From: Streptomyces sp. yr375
Lineage (GTDB): Bacteria; Actinomycetota; Actinomycetes; Streptomycetales; Streptomycetaceae
Length of the DNA stretch: 64,000 nucleotides
Reading direction: 5' to 3'
Assembly (NCBI RefSeq): GCF_900110755.1
Contig: NZ_FOFF01000013.1
Span: 1 to 64,000, forward strand
The position numbers and the translations under genes are program-made. This document shows positions 1 through 7,984 of this stretch, piece by piece (position 1 is the first letter of the stretch; every line of letters begins with the position of its first letter). The notes below the pieces were generated by a model. The model made no database searches. It had not been told where the DNA came from and saw nothing but the letters and a program-made list of their open reading frames with translations.

Positions 1-139
1 CCCCGGGCCGGTCACACCATACGAATCAGCGACCCGCGAAGTACGGGACTAGCGGTTTAGTTCGCCGGGGCGGGGCCAATCCACCAGGCGCGGGGCCAGA
101 CCGCCGGGACGGGCGGTTCAGTTGGCCCGGAGCGGGCGG
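1..139. other. Non-coding left edge with short imperfect repeats
   Basis: This stretch lies downstream of the leftward FHA gene and I see no convincing gene in it. A short motif of the type gcggtt(t/c)agtt recurs three times, near 51, 114 and 137, each next to a run of G and C. It may be decayed or non-coding sequence; no function can be assigned. Confidence 0.4.
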
Positions 140-691
140 TTAGTTCGTTGACAGGCGGAACGCCGTTCGGCCGAAGGCTACTTGGTCGCCGTCTCTGACC
201 ACGGCTGCGCCGATGACGCGGCGGCCGTTGACCGTTGTGCCGTTGGTGGAGCCGAGGTCGCGCAGGACCCACATGCCGCCCTGGCGGCTGAGTTCGGCGT
301 GTACGCGTGAGACGCTCTCGTGGGTGAGCCGCAGGCCGTTCACGGGGTCGCGGCCGATGCGCAGCGCGTGCGCGGTGCCGGGGTGCGGCAGCAGCAGCTT
401 GGGCAGCCGTTCGGCCTGCCAGGCCCTGCGCAGCCGGACCGTGAAACCGGAGACCGCCTCGACGCTGCCGAAGACCGCGCGGGACAGCCGGCTCTCCTTG
501 GGCAGGTCGGCGGTGAGGACGGCGAGCTCGTCCGAGCGGCGGGCGGTGAGCGCCAGCTCCATGCGCCGGATGAACGTGTCGTGCGACAGCCGCCCCATGG
601 CGACGCCGTCACGCAACACCTTCAACGCCCGGTCGCGCTCCGCGTCGGACAACCGCGCGGGGTACGTGTTGAACTCGAATGACGACGTCAC
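140..691 (-). CDS. DUF1707 and FHA domain protein
   Basis: A 183-residue cytoplasmic protein. Residues about 13-65 match DUF1707, a short actinobacterial N-terminal domain recognised by a run like RLSDAERDRALKVLRD. Residues about 105-180 form a forkhead-associated domain with the phosphothreonine-binding pattern IGRD, SVSRVHAEL and LGSTNGTTVNG. FHA domains bind phosphothreonine, so the likely role is as a reader of Ser/Thr kinase signalling, but no kinase lies nearby and the partner is unknown. The start is a GTG at 689-691 with no strong ribosome binding site in front, so it is less certain than the frame. It is transcribed divergently from treZ with about 130 bases between. Confidence 0.85.
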   Translation of the reverse strand: MTSSFEFNTYPARLSDAERDRALKVLRDGVAMGRLSHDTFIRRMELALTARRSDELAVLTADLPKESRLSRAVFGSVEAVSGFTVRLRRAWQAERLPKLLLPHPGTAHALRIGRDPVNGLRLTHESVSRVHAELSRQGGMWVLRDLGSTNGTTVNGRRVIGAAVVRDGDQVAFGRTAFRLSTN

Positions 692-823
692 GGTGGTGAT
701 TGTCGGTCAGTGAACCCCGGGTGTCCAGAAAACGGGAAAGAGGGTGTCTGCGGAGCGCATCGGTCCGCCGTGGAGGACGATGGCGGTGCTACGTCACGGT
801 GAGCAGACGAAGGGGAACCGTCC

Positions 824-2569
824 GTGCAGTTCGAGGTGTGGGCACCGCAGGCCGAACGCGTCACGCTCCAGTGCGACGGAGCCACCCGCGCGATGGAGCG
901 CGATCCGGGACGGGCGGGGTGGTGGACCGGCGAGGCGAAGGCGTCCGACGGCACGCGGTACGGGTTCGCGGTGGACGACGGCCCCGTCCGCCCCGACCCG
1001 CGCTCACGCCGCCAGCCGGACGGCCCCGACGGGCTCAGCGCGGTCGTCGACCAGAGCCGGTACACGTGGCGGACCCGGTGGTCCGGGCGTCCACTGGCGG
1101 GCGCGGTCCTGTACGAGCTGCACGTGGGCACGTACACCCCCGAAGGCACCCTGGACGCGGCCGCCGAGCGTCTCGACCACCTCGCCGAACTCGGCGTCAC
1201 GCACGTCGAGTTGATGCCGCTGTGCGCGTTCCCCGGCCGGCACGGCTGGGGGTACGACGGGGTGTCGCCGTGGGCGGTGCACGAGCCGTACGGCGGTCCC
1301 GAGGCGCTGAAGCGGTTCGTCGACCGGGCCCACGAACTCGGTCTCGGCGTGATCCTGGACGTGGTCCACAACCACCTGGGCCCGTCCGGCAACCACCTCC
1401 CCGAGTTCGGCCCGTACTTCACCAACACGCACCACACGCCGTGGGGCGCGGCCGTCAACCTGGACGCGCCCGGCTCGGACGAGGTGCGCGCCTACCTGCT
1501 GGGCAGCGCGCTGGCCTGGCTGCGCGACCACCGGCTCGACGGGCTGCGCCTGGACGCGGTGCACGCGCTGGCGGACACGCGCGCGTACCCGTTCCTGGAG
1601 GAGCTGTCGGCGGCCGTGGACGCCCTCGCCGCGCAGACCGGCCGGCCGCTGTTCCTGATCGCCGAGTCCGACCTCAACGACCCGCGGCTGATCACCCCCC
1701 GCCGGGCGGGCGGCCTGGGGCTGCACGCGCAGTGGAACGACGACTTCCACCACGCCCTGCACACCGCGCTCAGCGGTGAGTCCCAGGGCTACTACGGCGA
1801 CTTCGCGCGCGACCCGTTCGCCGCCCTCGCCAAGACCCTCACCGGCGGTTTCTTCCACGACGGCACGTACTCCGGCTTCCGGGGCCGGCGCCACGGCCGC
1901 CCGCTGGACCGCTCCCTCGTGCCCGCGCACCGGCTCCTGGGGTACGCGCAGACCCACGACCAGGTCGGCAACCGCGCCCAGGGCGACCGGCTGTCGGCGT
2001 CGCTGTCCCCCGGCCTGCTGGCGTGCGCGGCGGCGTTGACGCTGACCGCGCCGTTCACGCCGATGCTGTTCATGGGCGAGGAGTGGGCGGCGGGCACGCC
2101 CTGGCAGTACTTCACCGACCACACCGACCCGGAGCTCGCCGAGGCCGTACGGCGGGGCAGGCGGCGGGAGTTCGCGGCGCACGGCTGGGCCGAGGAGGAC
2201 GTGCCCGACCCGCAGGACCCGGCGACGCGCGAGCGCTCCTGTCTGGACTGGTCCGAGCCGGGGCGCGAGCCGCACGCGCGCGTGCTGGCCTGGTACCGCG
2301 AGCTGATCGCGCTGCGGCACGCACAGCCCGACCTCACCGATCCCGACCTGTCCGACATCAAGGTCGCCCACGACGCGCAGGCCCGCTGGCTGGCCTTCCG
2401 GCGCGGCGACGTCCGGGTCGCCGTCAACCTCGGCAAGGAACCCGCCGCGATCCCCCTGGGCCCGCGCCCGGCCCGCGTACTCGCCGCCTGGGACCCGGTG
2501 ACCACCCCGGGCCCGGACGGCCTGCTGCACGTGCCCGGGGAGGCGTGCGTGGTCCTGGAACAGGAGTAA
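824..2569 (+). CDS. treZ: Malto-oligosyltrehalose trehalohydrolase
   Basis: A 581-residue GH13 enzyme that releases trehalose from maltooligosyl-trehalose, the second step of the TreY-TreZ route from glycogen-type glucans. The N-terminal beta-sandwich begins with the typical FEVWAPQAERV. The barrel follows, with DVVHNHLGPSG, the nucleophile Asp244 in LRLDAVHAL, the acid Glu281 in LIAESD and the third carboxylate Asp379 in THDQVGNR. Length is normal for the family. The GTG start at 824 follows an AAGGGGAA ribosome binding site. The usual partner treY is not in the window, so it must be elsewhere. The gene stands alone, divergent from the FHA gene and convergent with the next. Confidence 0.95.
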   Translation: MQFEVWAPQAERVTLQCDGATRAMERDPGRAGWWTGEAKASDGTRYGFAVDDGPVRPDPRSRRQPDGPDGLSAVVDQSRYTWRTRWSGRPLAGAVLYELHVGTYTPEGTLDAAAERLDHLAELGVTHVELMPLCAFPGRHGWGYDGVSPWAVHEPYGGPEALKRFVDRAHELGLGVILDVVHNHLGPSGNHLPEFGPYFTNTHHTPWGAAVNLDAPGSDEVRAYLLGSALAWLRDHRLDGLRLDAVHALADTRAYPFLEELSAAVDALAAQTGRPLFLIAESDLNDPRLITPRRAGGLGLHAQWNDDFHHALHTALSGESQGYYGDFARDPFAALAKTLTGGFFHDGTYSGFRGRRHGRPLDRSLVPAHRLLGYAQTHDQVGNRAQGDRLSASLSPGLLACAAALTLTAPFTPMLFMGEEWAAGTPWQYFTDHTDPELAEAVRRGRRREFAAHGWAEEDVPDPQDPATRERSCLDWSEPGREPHARVLAWYRELIALRHAQPDLTDPDLSDIKVAHDAQARWLAFRRGDVRVAVNLGKEPAAIPLGPRPARVLAAWDPVTTPGPDGLLHVPGEACVVLEQE

Positions 2570-2583
2570 CAGGAGTATCAGGA

Positions 2584-2621
2584 GTAACCCCTCAGGAGCT
2601 GGGCGAACTCCGAGGGGCTAC
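2584..2621. terminator. Bidirectional terminator between treZ and the APH-fold gene
   Basis: An inverted repeat fills the 48-base gap between two convergent genes. cccctc (2588-2593) pairs with gagggg (2612-2617), and after one bulged A ggag (2595-2598) pairs with ctcc (2608-2611), leaving a 9-base loop; gta/tac extends the outer end. There is no T tract, as is common in Streptomyces. Confidence 0.65.
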
Positions 2622-3622
2622 TCCTCGTCGTCCGGCGCGCCGTCCCCGGCTCCCTCCCCGTCCTCGCGGAGCTCCGTCACCCGTTCCAGCAGGATCGGCT
2701 CCCAGGCCCGTAGCAGCCGGGTCCGTGCGTCGGCGTCGAGGTGCTGCGCGAGGTGGACGACGGTGTCGCAGCGGGCGAGCCACAGGCCGCGCAGGCAGGG
2801 GCGGGCGCCGTAGCCGGCGAGGGTGGCGGCGCGGACGGCGGCGCCGGAGCCGACGGCCACGGCGAGCCCGGCGATGTCCTCGGCGGGGTCCCCGATGACG
2901 GCGTCGCTCCAGCCGAGGACGCCGCGCACCCGGCCGTCGGCGCTCACCACGAGGTGCTCGCCCCGCAGGGCGTGGTGGACGAGGACGGTGGTGCCGGGCT
3001 GCGCGGCGAACTGGGCCGCGCCCGGCGCGGTGAGCTGGTGGAGGCGGGCGGCGTCGAACTCGTCGGCGCGGGCGAGGCGTTCGGCGGCGGCCACGGCCCT
3101 GCGGCGCAGCGCCTCCAGGGAGCGCGGGGCGGCGCGCGGCACGCCGAGCGTCTCGGCCTGCCGGGACGGCACCTCGCGCAGCCCCCGGAGCAGCCCGGCG
3201 AGGTCGGCCTCGCCGACGGCCGACACGTCGTACTCCTCGGCCGTGCCGCCGGGCAGCCTGGTGTCGAGGGTGTAGACGAGGCCCGGTGACCACTCGCCGT
3301 GCGCGACGCCGACCGGCACGGCCACAGGGACGTGCGGGCGGACGAGGTCGCGCAGCCGCAGTTCGCGGCGGCGGCGCACGGTCGCCGCGCGGTCGGGGGC
3401 GAGGCGCAGCACATGGCGGGAGCCGACCCACCAGGCGCTGTGCGCGCCGCCCTCGGTCACGCCTTCGGTGACGCCTTCGGTGACGCCTTCGGTGACGCCT
3501 TCGGAGACGTCCTCGGTGACGGGCCGTACCTCCGGTCCGGGGCCGCCGACGCCGACCTCGGCGAGGAGGGCGCGGACCAGTCGGCGGACGGTGTCCGCGG
3601 TGGGTGTCGGTGCCTGGTTCAT
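2618..3622 (-). CDS. APH-fold phosphotransferase-like protein, probable pseudokinase
   Basis: A 334-residue protein of the aminoglycoside phosphotransferase/choline kinase fold. The C-terminal half keeps the family layout, ending in a WSDAVIGDPAEDIAGLA run like the usual DW.DA..GDP.. motif. Two key acids are missing: where active members have the catalytic Asp of H(G/H)D, this one reads HHALRGEH with Ala218, and where they have the Mg-binding Asp before Trp it reads LGW with Gly237. It is therefore probably not a kinase and should not be read as a resistance gene. A 12-base tandem repeat encodes a V-T-E-G run near residues 35-54. The ATG at 3620-3622 is chosen because the longer frame upstream runs into the M24 gene. 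Confidence 0.8.
   Translation of the reverse strand: MNQAPTPTADTVRRLVRALLAEVGVGGPGPEVRPVTEDVSEGVTEGVTEGVTEGVTEGGAHSAWWVGSRHVLRLAPDRAATVRRRRELRLRDLVRPHVPVAVPVGVAHGEWSPGLVYTLDTRLPGGTAEEYDVSAVGEADLAGLLRGLREVPSRQAETLGVPRAAPRSLEALRRRAVAAAERLARADEFDAARLHQLTAPGAAQFAAQPGTTVLVHHALRGEHLVVSADGRVRGVLGWSDAVIGDPAEDIAGLAVAVGSGAAVRAATLAGYGARPCLRGLWLARCDTVVHLAQHLDADARTRLLRAWEPILLERVTELREDGEGAGDGAPDDEE
3461..3520. repeat. 12-bp tandem repeat inside the APH-fold gene
   Basis: Five units of gccttcggtgac lie head to tail; the first three are identical and the last two differ by one or two bases, with a further degenerate unit at 3449-3460. On the coding strand they encode repeated Val-Thr-Glu-Gly. The unit is a multiple of three, so copy-number change would keep the frame. 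Confidence 0.9.
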
Positions 3623-3672
3623 GGTCGCGCCGCTGCCGTTCGGGATGGGTGCCGGGGACTCCTGGGGGTGGC

Positions 3673-4800
3673 TCAGTCCACTATGACCAGCTCGCGGGTG
3701 GTGTCGTTGAGCCGCCGGCCGCCGTCCTCGGTGACGGTGACGATGTCCTCGATACGGACCCCGAACCGGCCCGGCAGGTACACGCCGGGCTCCACGGAGA
3801 AGCACATGCCGGGCACGAGGGGCTGTTCCTCGCCCTCGATCATGTACGGCGGCTCGTGGGTGGTGACGCCGATGCCGTGTCCGGTGCGGTGGATGAAGTA
3901 CGCGCCGTAGCCGGCGTCGGCGATGACCGCGCGGGCCGCCCGGTCGACCTCCTGGCAGGCGACGCCGGGCCGCACCGCCCGGAAACCGGCCTCCTGGGCG
4001 GCGCGCACGAGGTCGTGGACCCGGCGCTCCTCGTCGGTCGGCTCGCCGACGTGGACGGTGCGGGAGGTGTCGGAGCCGTAGCCGTCCTTGAGGCCGCCGA
4101 AGTCGAGGACGACCATGTCGCCGCGCTCGATGACCCGGTCGCCGACCTCGTGGTGCGGGTTCGCGCCGTTCGGCCCCGAGGCGACGATGGTGAAGTCGAC
4201 CTGGGAGTGCCCGAACCGGCGCAGCAGACCGGCCAGGTCGGCGCCGACCTCCGTCTCCCGGCGCCCGGCGAAGGGAACCTTCCGGATCTCCTCGAACGTT
4301 GCATCTGCGGCTGCTCCCGCGGCCGCCATCAGCTCCAGCTCCGCCGCGTCCTTGACGGCGCGCAGCATGGGCAGGGCGTCGGTGAGAGCGGCGTAGGAGC
4401 TGGCGGGCAGAGCCCGCTGGAGGCCCAGCAGGTGCATCGCCCAGGCGTTGTCGCTGACGCCGAACCGGCCGCCCGGGTCGAGGAGGCCCGCCGTGGCGAC
4501 GTAGGGGTCCGTGCCGTCGGTCCAGTCCCGCAGGGTGAACGAGGGGGCGCCGACCGCCTTCGCGGCGTCGGGTGCCTCCAGGGCCGGTACGACGAGGACG
4601 GGGTCCCGGCCCGCGGTGAGGACGAGCAGGGTGAGCCGTTCGGTGGCGGCGGTGGGCGCGTAGCCGGTGAGCCATACGAGGTCGGGGCCGGGTGCCACGA
4701 GCAGTCCGGCGAGCCCGGCGTCGGCGGCCTCGCGCGCGGCCCGCGCCATCCGGGCCCGGTAGTCGTCGGCGGTGAAGGGCGCGGGGGCGGTGCCGGTCAT
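3673..4800 (-). CDS. M24 family Xaa-Pro aminopeptidase
   Basis: A 375-residue cytosolic metallopeptidase expected to remove N-terminal residues in front of proline. The N-terminal creatinase-like domain covers about residues 1-150. The pita-bread domain holds all five metal ligands: two Asp in the VVLDFGG...GSDTSRT region, His in HRTGHGIGVTTHEPP, Glu in FSVEPGVYLPG and Glu in GVRIEDIV. The ATG at 4798-4800 follows a good GGGAGG ribosome binding site; a longer frame upstream lacks support. It lies 50 bases before the APH-fold gene in the same direction and may be co-transcribed with it. The true substrate (Xaa-Pro peptides or a dipeptide) cannot be told from sequence. Confidence 0.9.
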   Translation of the reverse strand: MTGTAPAPFTADDYRARMARAAREAADAGLAGLLVAPGPDLVWLTGYAPTAATERLTLLVLTAGRDPVLVVPALEAPDAAKAVGAPSFTLRDWTDGTDPYVATAGLLDPGGRFGVSDNAWAMHLLGLQRALPASSYAALTDALPMLRAVKDAAELELMAAAGAAADATFEEIRKVPFAGRRETEVGADLAGLLRRFGHSQVDFTIVASGPNGANPHHEVGDRVIERGDMVVLDFGGLKDGYGSDTSRTVHVGEPTDEERRVHDLVRAAQEAGFRAVRPGVACQEVDRAARAVIADAGYGAYFIHRTGHGIGVTTHEPPYMIEGEEQPLVPGMCFSVEPGVYLPGRFGVRIEDIVTVTEDGGRRLNDTTRELVIVD

Positions 4801-4974
4801 CCGGGCCTCCCAGACAGGACGTGGCGACTGACGCGTGGCGGACACTGACGTGTGGCGGACATGGTGCCACCGGCGCGGTGACCACGGGCAGCATCCTGCC
4901 CGTACGGCGTGGGTCGCGCGAGCCGGTGGCACGGGTTTCGCGCGGGAACACGGCCACCCTGAGGTCGGACGACG

Positions 4975-5640
4975 TCAGGTGACGATGCCGGGGACGACCA
5001 TCAGGTGCTGGTACCCACCACTTCGATGACGCACCGTCACCTCCACCCCCTTTCCCGGGCGGACCTCGTCGACGGCCCGCGCGAGGTCCGTCGCCGAGTC
5101 GATCCGGGCGGTGCCGAAGGTCAGCAGGACGTCACCGCGCACCAGGCCCGCCGTGTAGCCGGGGCCGGGGATGTGGACGGCGACGATCTTCGCCCCCGCC
5201 TTCTCCGCGTCCACGATCTCCAGCCCGAGGGTGGCCTCGGCGAGCCGCGGCGACGCCCCGGCCGCCCCGGCCGTACCGGACAATGCGGACGACGCCCCGG
5301 ACGCGGAGGGACCACCGCCCCGGCCGGACCCGGCACCCGGCCCGCCCTGCGTCCCCGCCGCCGTTCCTGCCGCGCCCTCCGCTCCCCGCGCCGCCTGCCT
5401 CTGCAGTTCGGCCAGTCTGCTCACGCCGATCACGGTCGCCCCCAGGGTGCCGAGTCCGACGCCGGACAGGAGCAGGACGGTGCCGGCGAACAGGCCGAGC
5501 AGCAGGGTGGCCGCCCGTCGGCCGCGGCGGCCGGGCACGGCGTGCGGACGCAGCCCCGGGCCGCCCGGCCCACCACCGCCACCGCTACCGCCGGGCTCCT
5601 GACCCGGCATGGGCTTGGGACGCAACGCTGTCTGTTCCAT
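4975..5640 (-). CDS. Membrane-anchored PDZ domain protein
   Basis: A 221-residue protein. The first 40 residues are Pro/Gly rich and charged, followed by one strong membrane segment (about 45-72), a Gly/Ala/Ser-rich linker and a C-terminal PDZ domain (about 140-217) with the pattern GPGYTAGLVRGDVLLTFG. There is no protease domain, so it is not an HtrA protease; it resembles the isolated PDZ module of such proteins. The orientation is probably N-in with PDZ outside. Function is unknown; a scaffold or regulator of envelope proteins is a guess. It sits 66 bases downstream of the geosmin synthase gene on the same strand. Confidence 0.8.
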   Translation of the reverse strand: MEQTALRPKPMPGQEPGGSGGGGGPGGPGLRPHAVPGRRGRRAATLLLGLFAGTVLLLSGVGLGTLGATVIGVSRLAELQRQAARGAEGAAGTAAGTQGGPGAGSGRGGGPSASGASSALSGTAGAAGASPRLAEATLGLEIVDAEKAGAKIVAVHIPGPGYTAGLVRGDVLLTFGTARIDSATDLARAVDEVRPGKGVEVTVRHRSGGYQHLMVVPGIVT

Positions 5641-5705
5641 GGATCGCCTCCGGCTGGTGCTCTACCCGGCACACCGGCGCACCACGAGCCACGAACGGGT
5701 GACAG

Positions 5706-7877
5706 TCAGGAGATCATCAGGCCCGGAGCGGGTGCCGTCGGCGCGAGGTCCGGCAGGAAGCCGTGGGTGCGGCGGGACAGGAACTCGGACTTGTAGCGGT
5801 CGACCTCGCGGTGCCAGTGCAGGATGCCCGCCAGCCAGTTCTGCAGGTCGGCCACGTAGTGCCCCATCGCCGCGCGCGCCTCGGCCGAGAGGTCGAAGTC
5901 GTCGTAGAGGACGGGCAGCTCGTGGGCGATGACGTGCTCGAACTGCTCCATGCGCTGGGTCATCAGGTCGTGGACGATGCCCAGCCCGGTCGGGTAGTCG
6001 CAGCCGAAGAAGTTCTGCACGACGAGGATCGCGTTGTGCAGCTCGCCCTCGTACTCGATCTCCTTCTGGTAGGAGAAGACGTCGTTGGTGAGGCACGCGT
6101 AGTCCACGGCCGCGTTCTCCAGTGCGCGGACCGGGCCGCTGCGGTAGACCTCGGGTGGGATGGCGGGGCCCTGGCCCATGCGGCACAGGCTCAGGGTGAG
6201 GTCGGAGCCGAAGGTGGCGCGGCGCATCTCCAGGTAGTCGACCGGGTCGGGGACGCGGTTGAGGAGCTGGTTGGACAGCTCCCACACCCAGCTCTCGGTC
6301 ATGGCGTCGACCGCGTCGCGCAGGGTGCGCCGCTGGTCGGGGGTCATGCCGGCGGTGGTGCGCGCCCACAGGTCGATCAGGCCGCGCTCCATGCCGTTGA
6401 CGGGGACGACGGGGGCGTCCTCGCCGTCGACGGGCATGCAGGCCGACAGCCGGGCGGTGGTGAGACGGGCGGCGGCCAGGTCGCGGCGGGCGCCGAAGAC
6501 CAGCGGGTAGTAGTCGTCGCCGTAGGTGCCCCAGGCGAGCCAGTGTGCGCTGAGGTCGAGGGCCTCCGGGGTGGCGTCCGGGTCGAGGCCGGCCGAGCAC
6601 AGCGGAAGGTCGTAGGCGGCGAGTTTGTCCTCGTCCCAGACGCCCTCCTCCAGCATGCCCATCTGGTGCATCCACGCGGTCAGACGGGGGCGGCAGGCCT
6701 CCAGGTGCGGGCTGAGCTCGACCTGGAACGGCATGTGGAAGTCGGGCAGCAGGGACGGGCCGACCTTCTGGAACGGCACGTGCGTGTACGCGCGCAGGCG
6801 TTCGGCGGCGGCCGAGGCGAGCAGCGCGCCGACGTCGGCGGCGGAGGTGCCGGGGCCGGTGAGCCTCTGCCAGGGCGCGTCGGACCTGGCGCCCTTGTTC
6901 ATGTAGCGGCTGGAGCGCATGTGCCATTCGTGGCCGCCGGACTGCCAGTCCTGGAGCCCCTTGGTGTAGGCGGCGACGGCGAGGACGTCGCCGGGGGTGA
7001 GGCCCTTCTCCAGGGCGATCGCGGGCACTTCGGTGAAGGCGGTGTGCTCGAACTGGTGGAGGCGGGAGGTGAGGATGTCGTTGACGGTGTCGGCGGCCTG
7101 CTGGGTGGTGCAGCCGAAGAACTTCTCCAGGACGAGCACGCCGTTGCTGTTCTCGCCCTCGTCCTCCACCTCGCGCTGATAGGAGAACAGGTCGTTGCGC
7201 AGGTGCACGGCGTCGGAGAAGGTCTCCATCAGCACGCGCAACGGCCTCGATCCGGCGACGGCGGCGGGGACTTCGGCGGTCGCGTACTCCACGAGCCCCG
7301 CCGACCAGGGCGCGCCGCCCACCTTGCGGCGCATCTCGATGTACTCGACGGGGTTGGCGATCCGCCCCTCGTTGATGTTGGACAGCTCCCACATCGACTC
7401 GTTGAGCAGATGCTCCGTCGCTACGGCGAAACGGCGGCGCCAGTCCTCCGACATGGCCGGCACCGTGCGCGCCCACAGGTCCTTGAGGCCCGCCTCGACC
7501 GGGTTCTGCGGCTCGGGCACGGCACTCGACAGGTCGAGCGGCATGAACAGCGGAAGCCGGTCCAGGTGGGCCTTGCCTGCGGCGCGGTCGGGGGTGCGTT
7601 TGAACATGTCGAGGAAGTGGTCGTCGAAGAAGAACACCCACACGTACCAGTCGGTGATCAGCGACAGCGCGGGGCCGTCGCAGTCGGGGTGGGTGTAGGC
7701 GCAGAGCAGGCCGTAGTCGTGCGCCTCAAGGTCGGCCTGGTCCCAGATCCCGGACCCCTCCAGCATGCCCATGTCGCGGGCCCACTGCGTCGAGTGGGCC
7801 CGCGCCTGTTCGACGTGCTGGTTCAGGCGCGCGGGATGCGGCATGTAGAAGTGCGGGAGTTCGAACGGTTGCGTCAT
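5706..7877 (-). CDS. geoA: Germacradienol/geosmin synthase, bifunctional
   Basis: A 723-residue cytosolic sesquiterpene synthase with two tandem terpene cyclase domains. The N-terminal domain turns farnesyl diphosphate into germacradienol and germacrene D; the C-terminal domain turns germacradienol into geosmin, the earthy odour. The N-terminal metal-binding motif reads DDHFLD (85-90) and the NSE motif begins at Asn228 in NDLFSYQRE. The C-terminal domain keeps DDYYPLVF and NDVFSYQKE. Length equals that of characterised Streptomyces enzymes; the motif acid is Asp where I recall Glu in the S. coelicolor enzyme, a conservative change. The ATG start is at 7877. It lies downstream of a DUF89 gene and a cprB homologue, all leftward. 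Confidence 0.97.
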   Translation of the reverse strand: MTQPFELPHFYMPHPARLNQHVEQARAHSTQWARDMGMLEGSGIWDQADLEAHDYGLLCAYTHPDCDGPALSLITDWYVWVFFFDDHFLDMFKRTPDRAAGKAHLDRLPLFMPLDLSSAVPEPQNPVEAGLKDLWARTVPAMSEDWRRRFAVATEHLLNESMWELSNINEGRIANPVEYIEMRRKVGGAPWSAGLVEYATAEVPAAVAGSRPLRVLMETFSDAVHLRNDLFSYQREVEDEGENSNGVLVLEKFFGCTTQQAADTVNDILTSRLHQFEHTAFTEVPAIALEKGLTPGDVLAVAAYTKGLQDWQSGGHEWHMRSSRYMNKGARSDAPWQRLTGPGTSAADVGALLASAAAERLRAYTHVPFQKVGPSLLPDFHMPFQVELSPHLEACRPRLTAWMHQMGMLEEGVWDEDKLAAYDLPLCSAGLDPDATPEALDLSAHWLAWGTYGDDYYPLVFGARRDLAAARLTTARLSACMPVDGEDAPVVPVNGMERGLIDLWARTTAGMTPDQRRTLRDAVDAMTESWVWELSNQLLNRVPDPVDYLEMRRATFGSDLTLSLCRMGQGPAIPPEVYRSGPVRALENAAVDYACLTNDVFSYQKEIEYEGELHNAILVVQNFFGCDYPTGLGIVHDLMTQRMEQFEHVIAHELPVLYDDFDLSAEARAAMGHYVADLQNWLAGILHWHREVDRYKSEFLSRRTHGFLPDLAPTAPAPGLMIS

Positions 7878-7984
7878 GGCCGGGCCCTACCCGGGGGCCC
7901 GAACCGCCATCCCCGGCACGGCACATGATCACACCATCGCGTGAATCAACGGAAAGCGGTGAACCGTTCAGGAGTCTCCATGTC

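Noticed and set aside
3449..3520. CRISPR-like array
   Set aside because: Units are 12 bases with no spacers and lie inside a coding frame; no cas genes occur in the window.
2618..3622. Annotation as an aminoglycoside resistance gene
   Set aside because: Both catalytic acids are absent, so enzymatic resistance is unlikely.
2618..4957. A single 779-codon leftward frame that could be read as a fusion of the APH-fold and M24 genes
   Set aside because: Only its C-terminal part resembles the APH fold; the N-terminal part is a shifted frame of the M24 gene, which has its own intact frame.
5763..7928. A 721-codon open frame antisense to the geosmin synthase gene
   Set aside because: It mirrors geoA, has the Val/Gly/Arg/Ala-heavy composition of GC-rich antisense frames, and no domain; long antisense frames are expected at this GC content.
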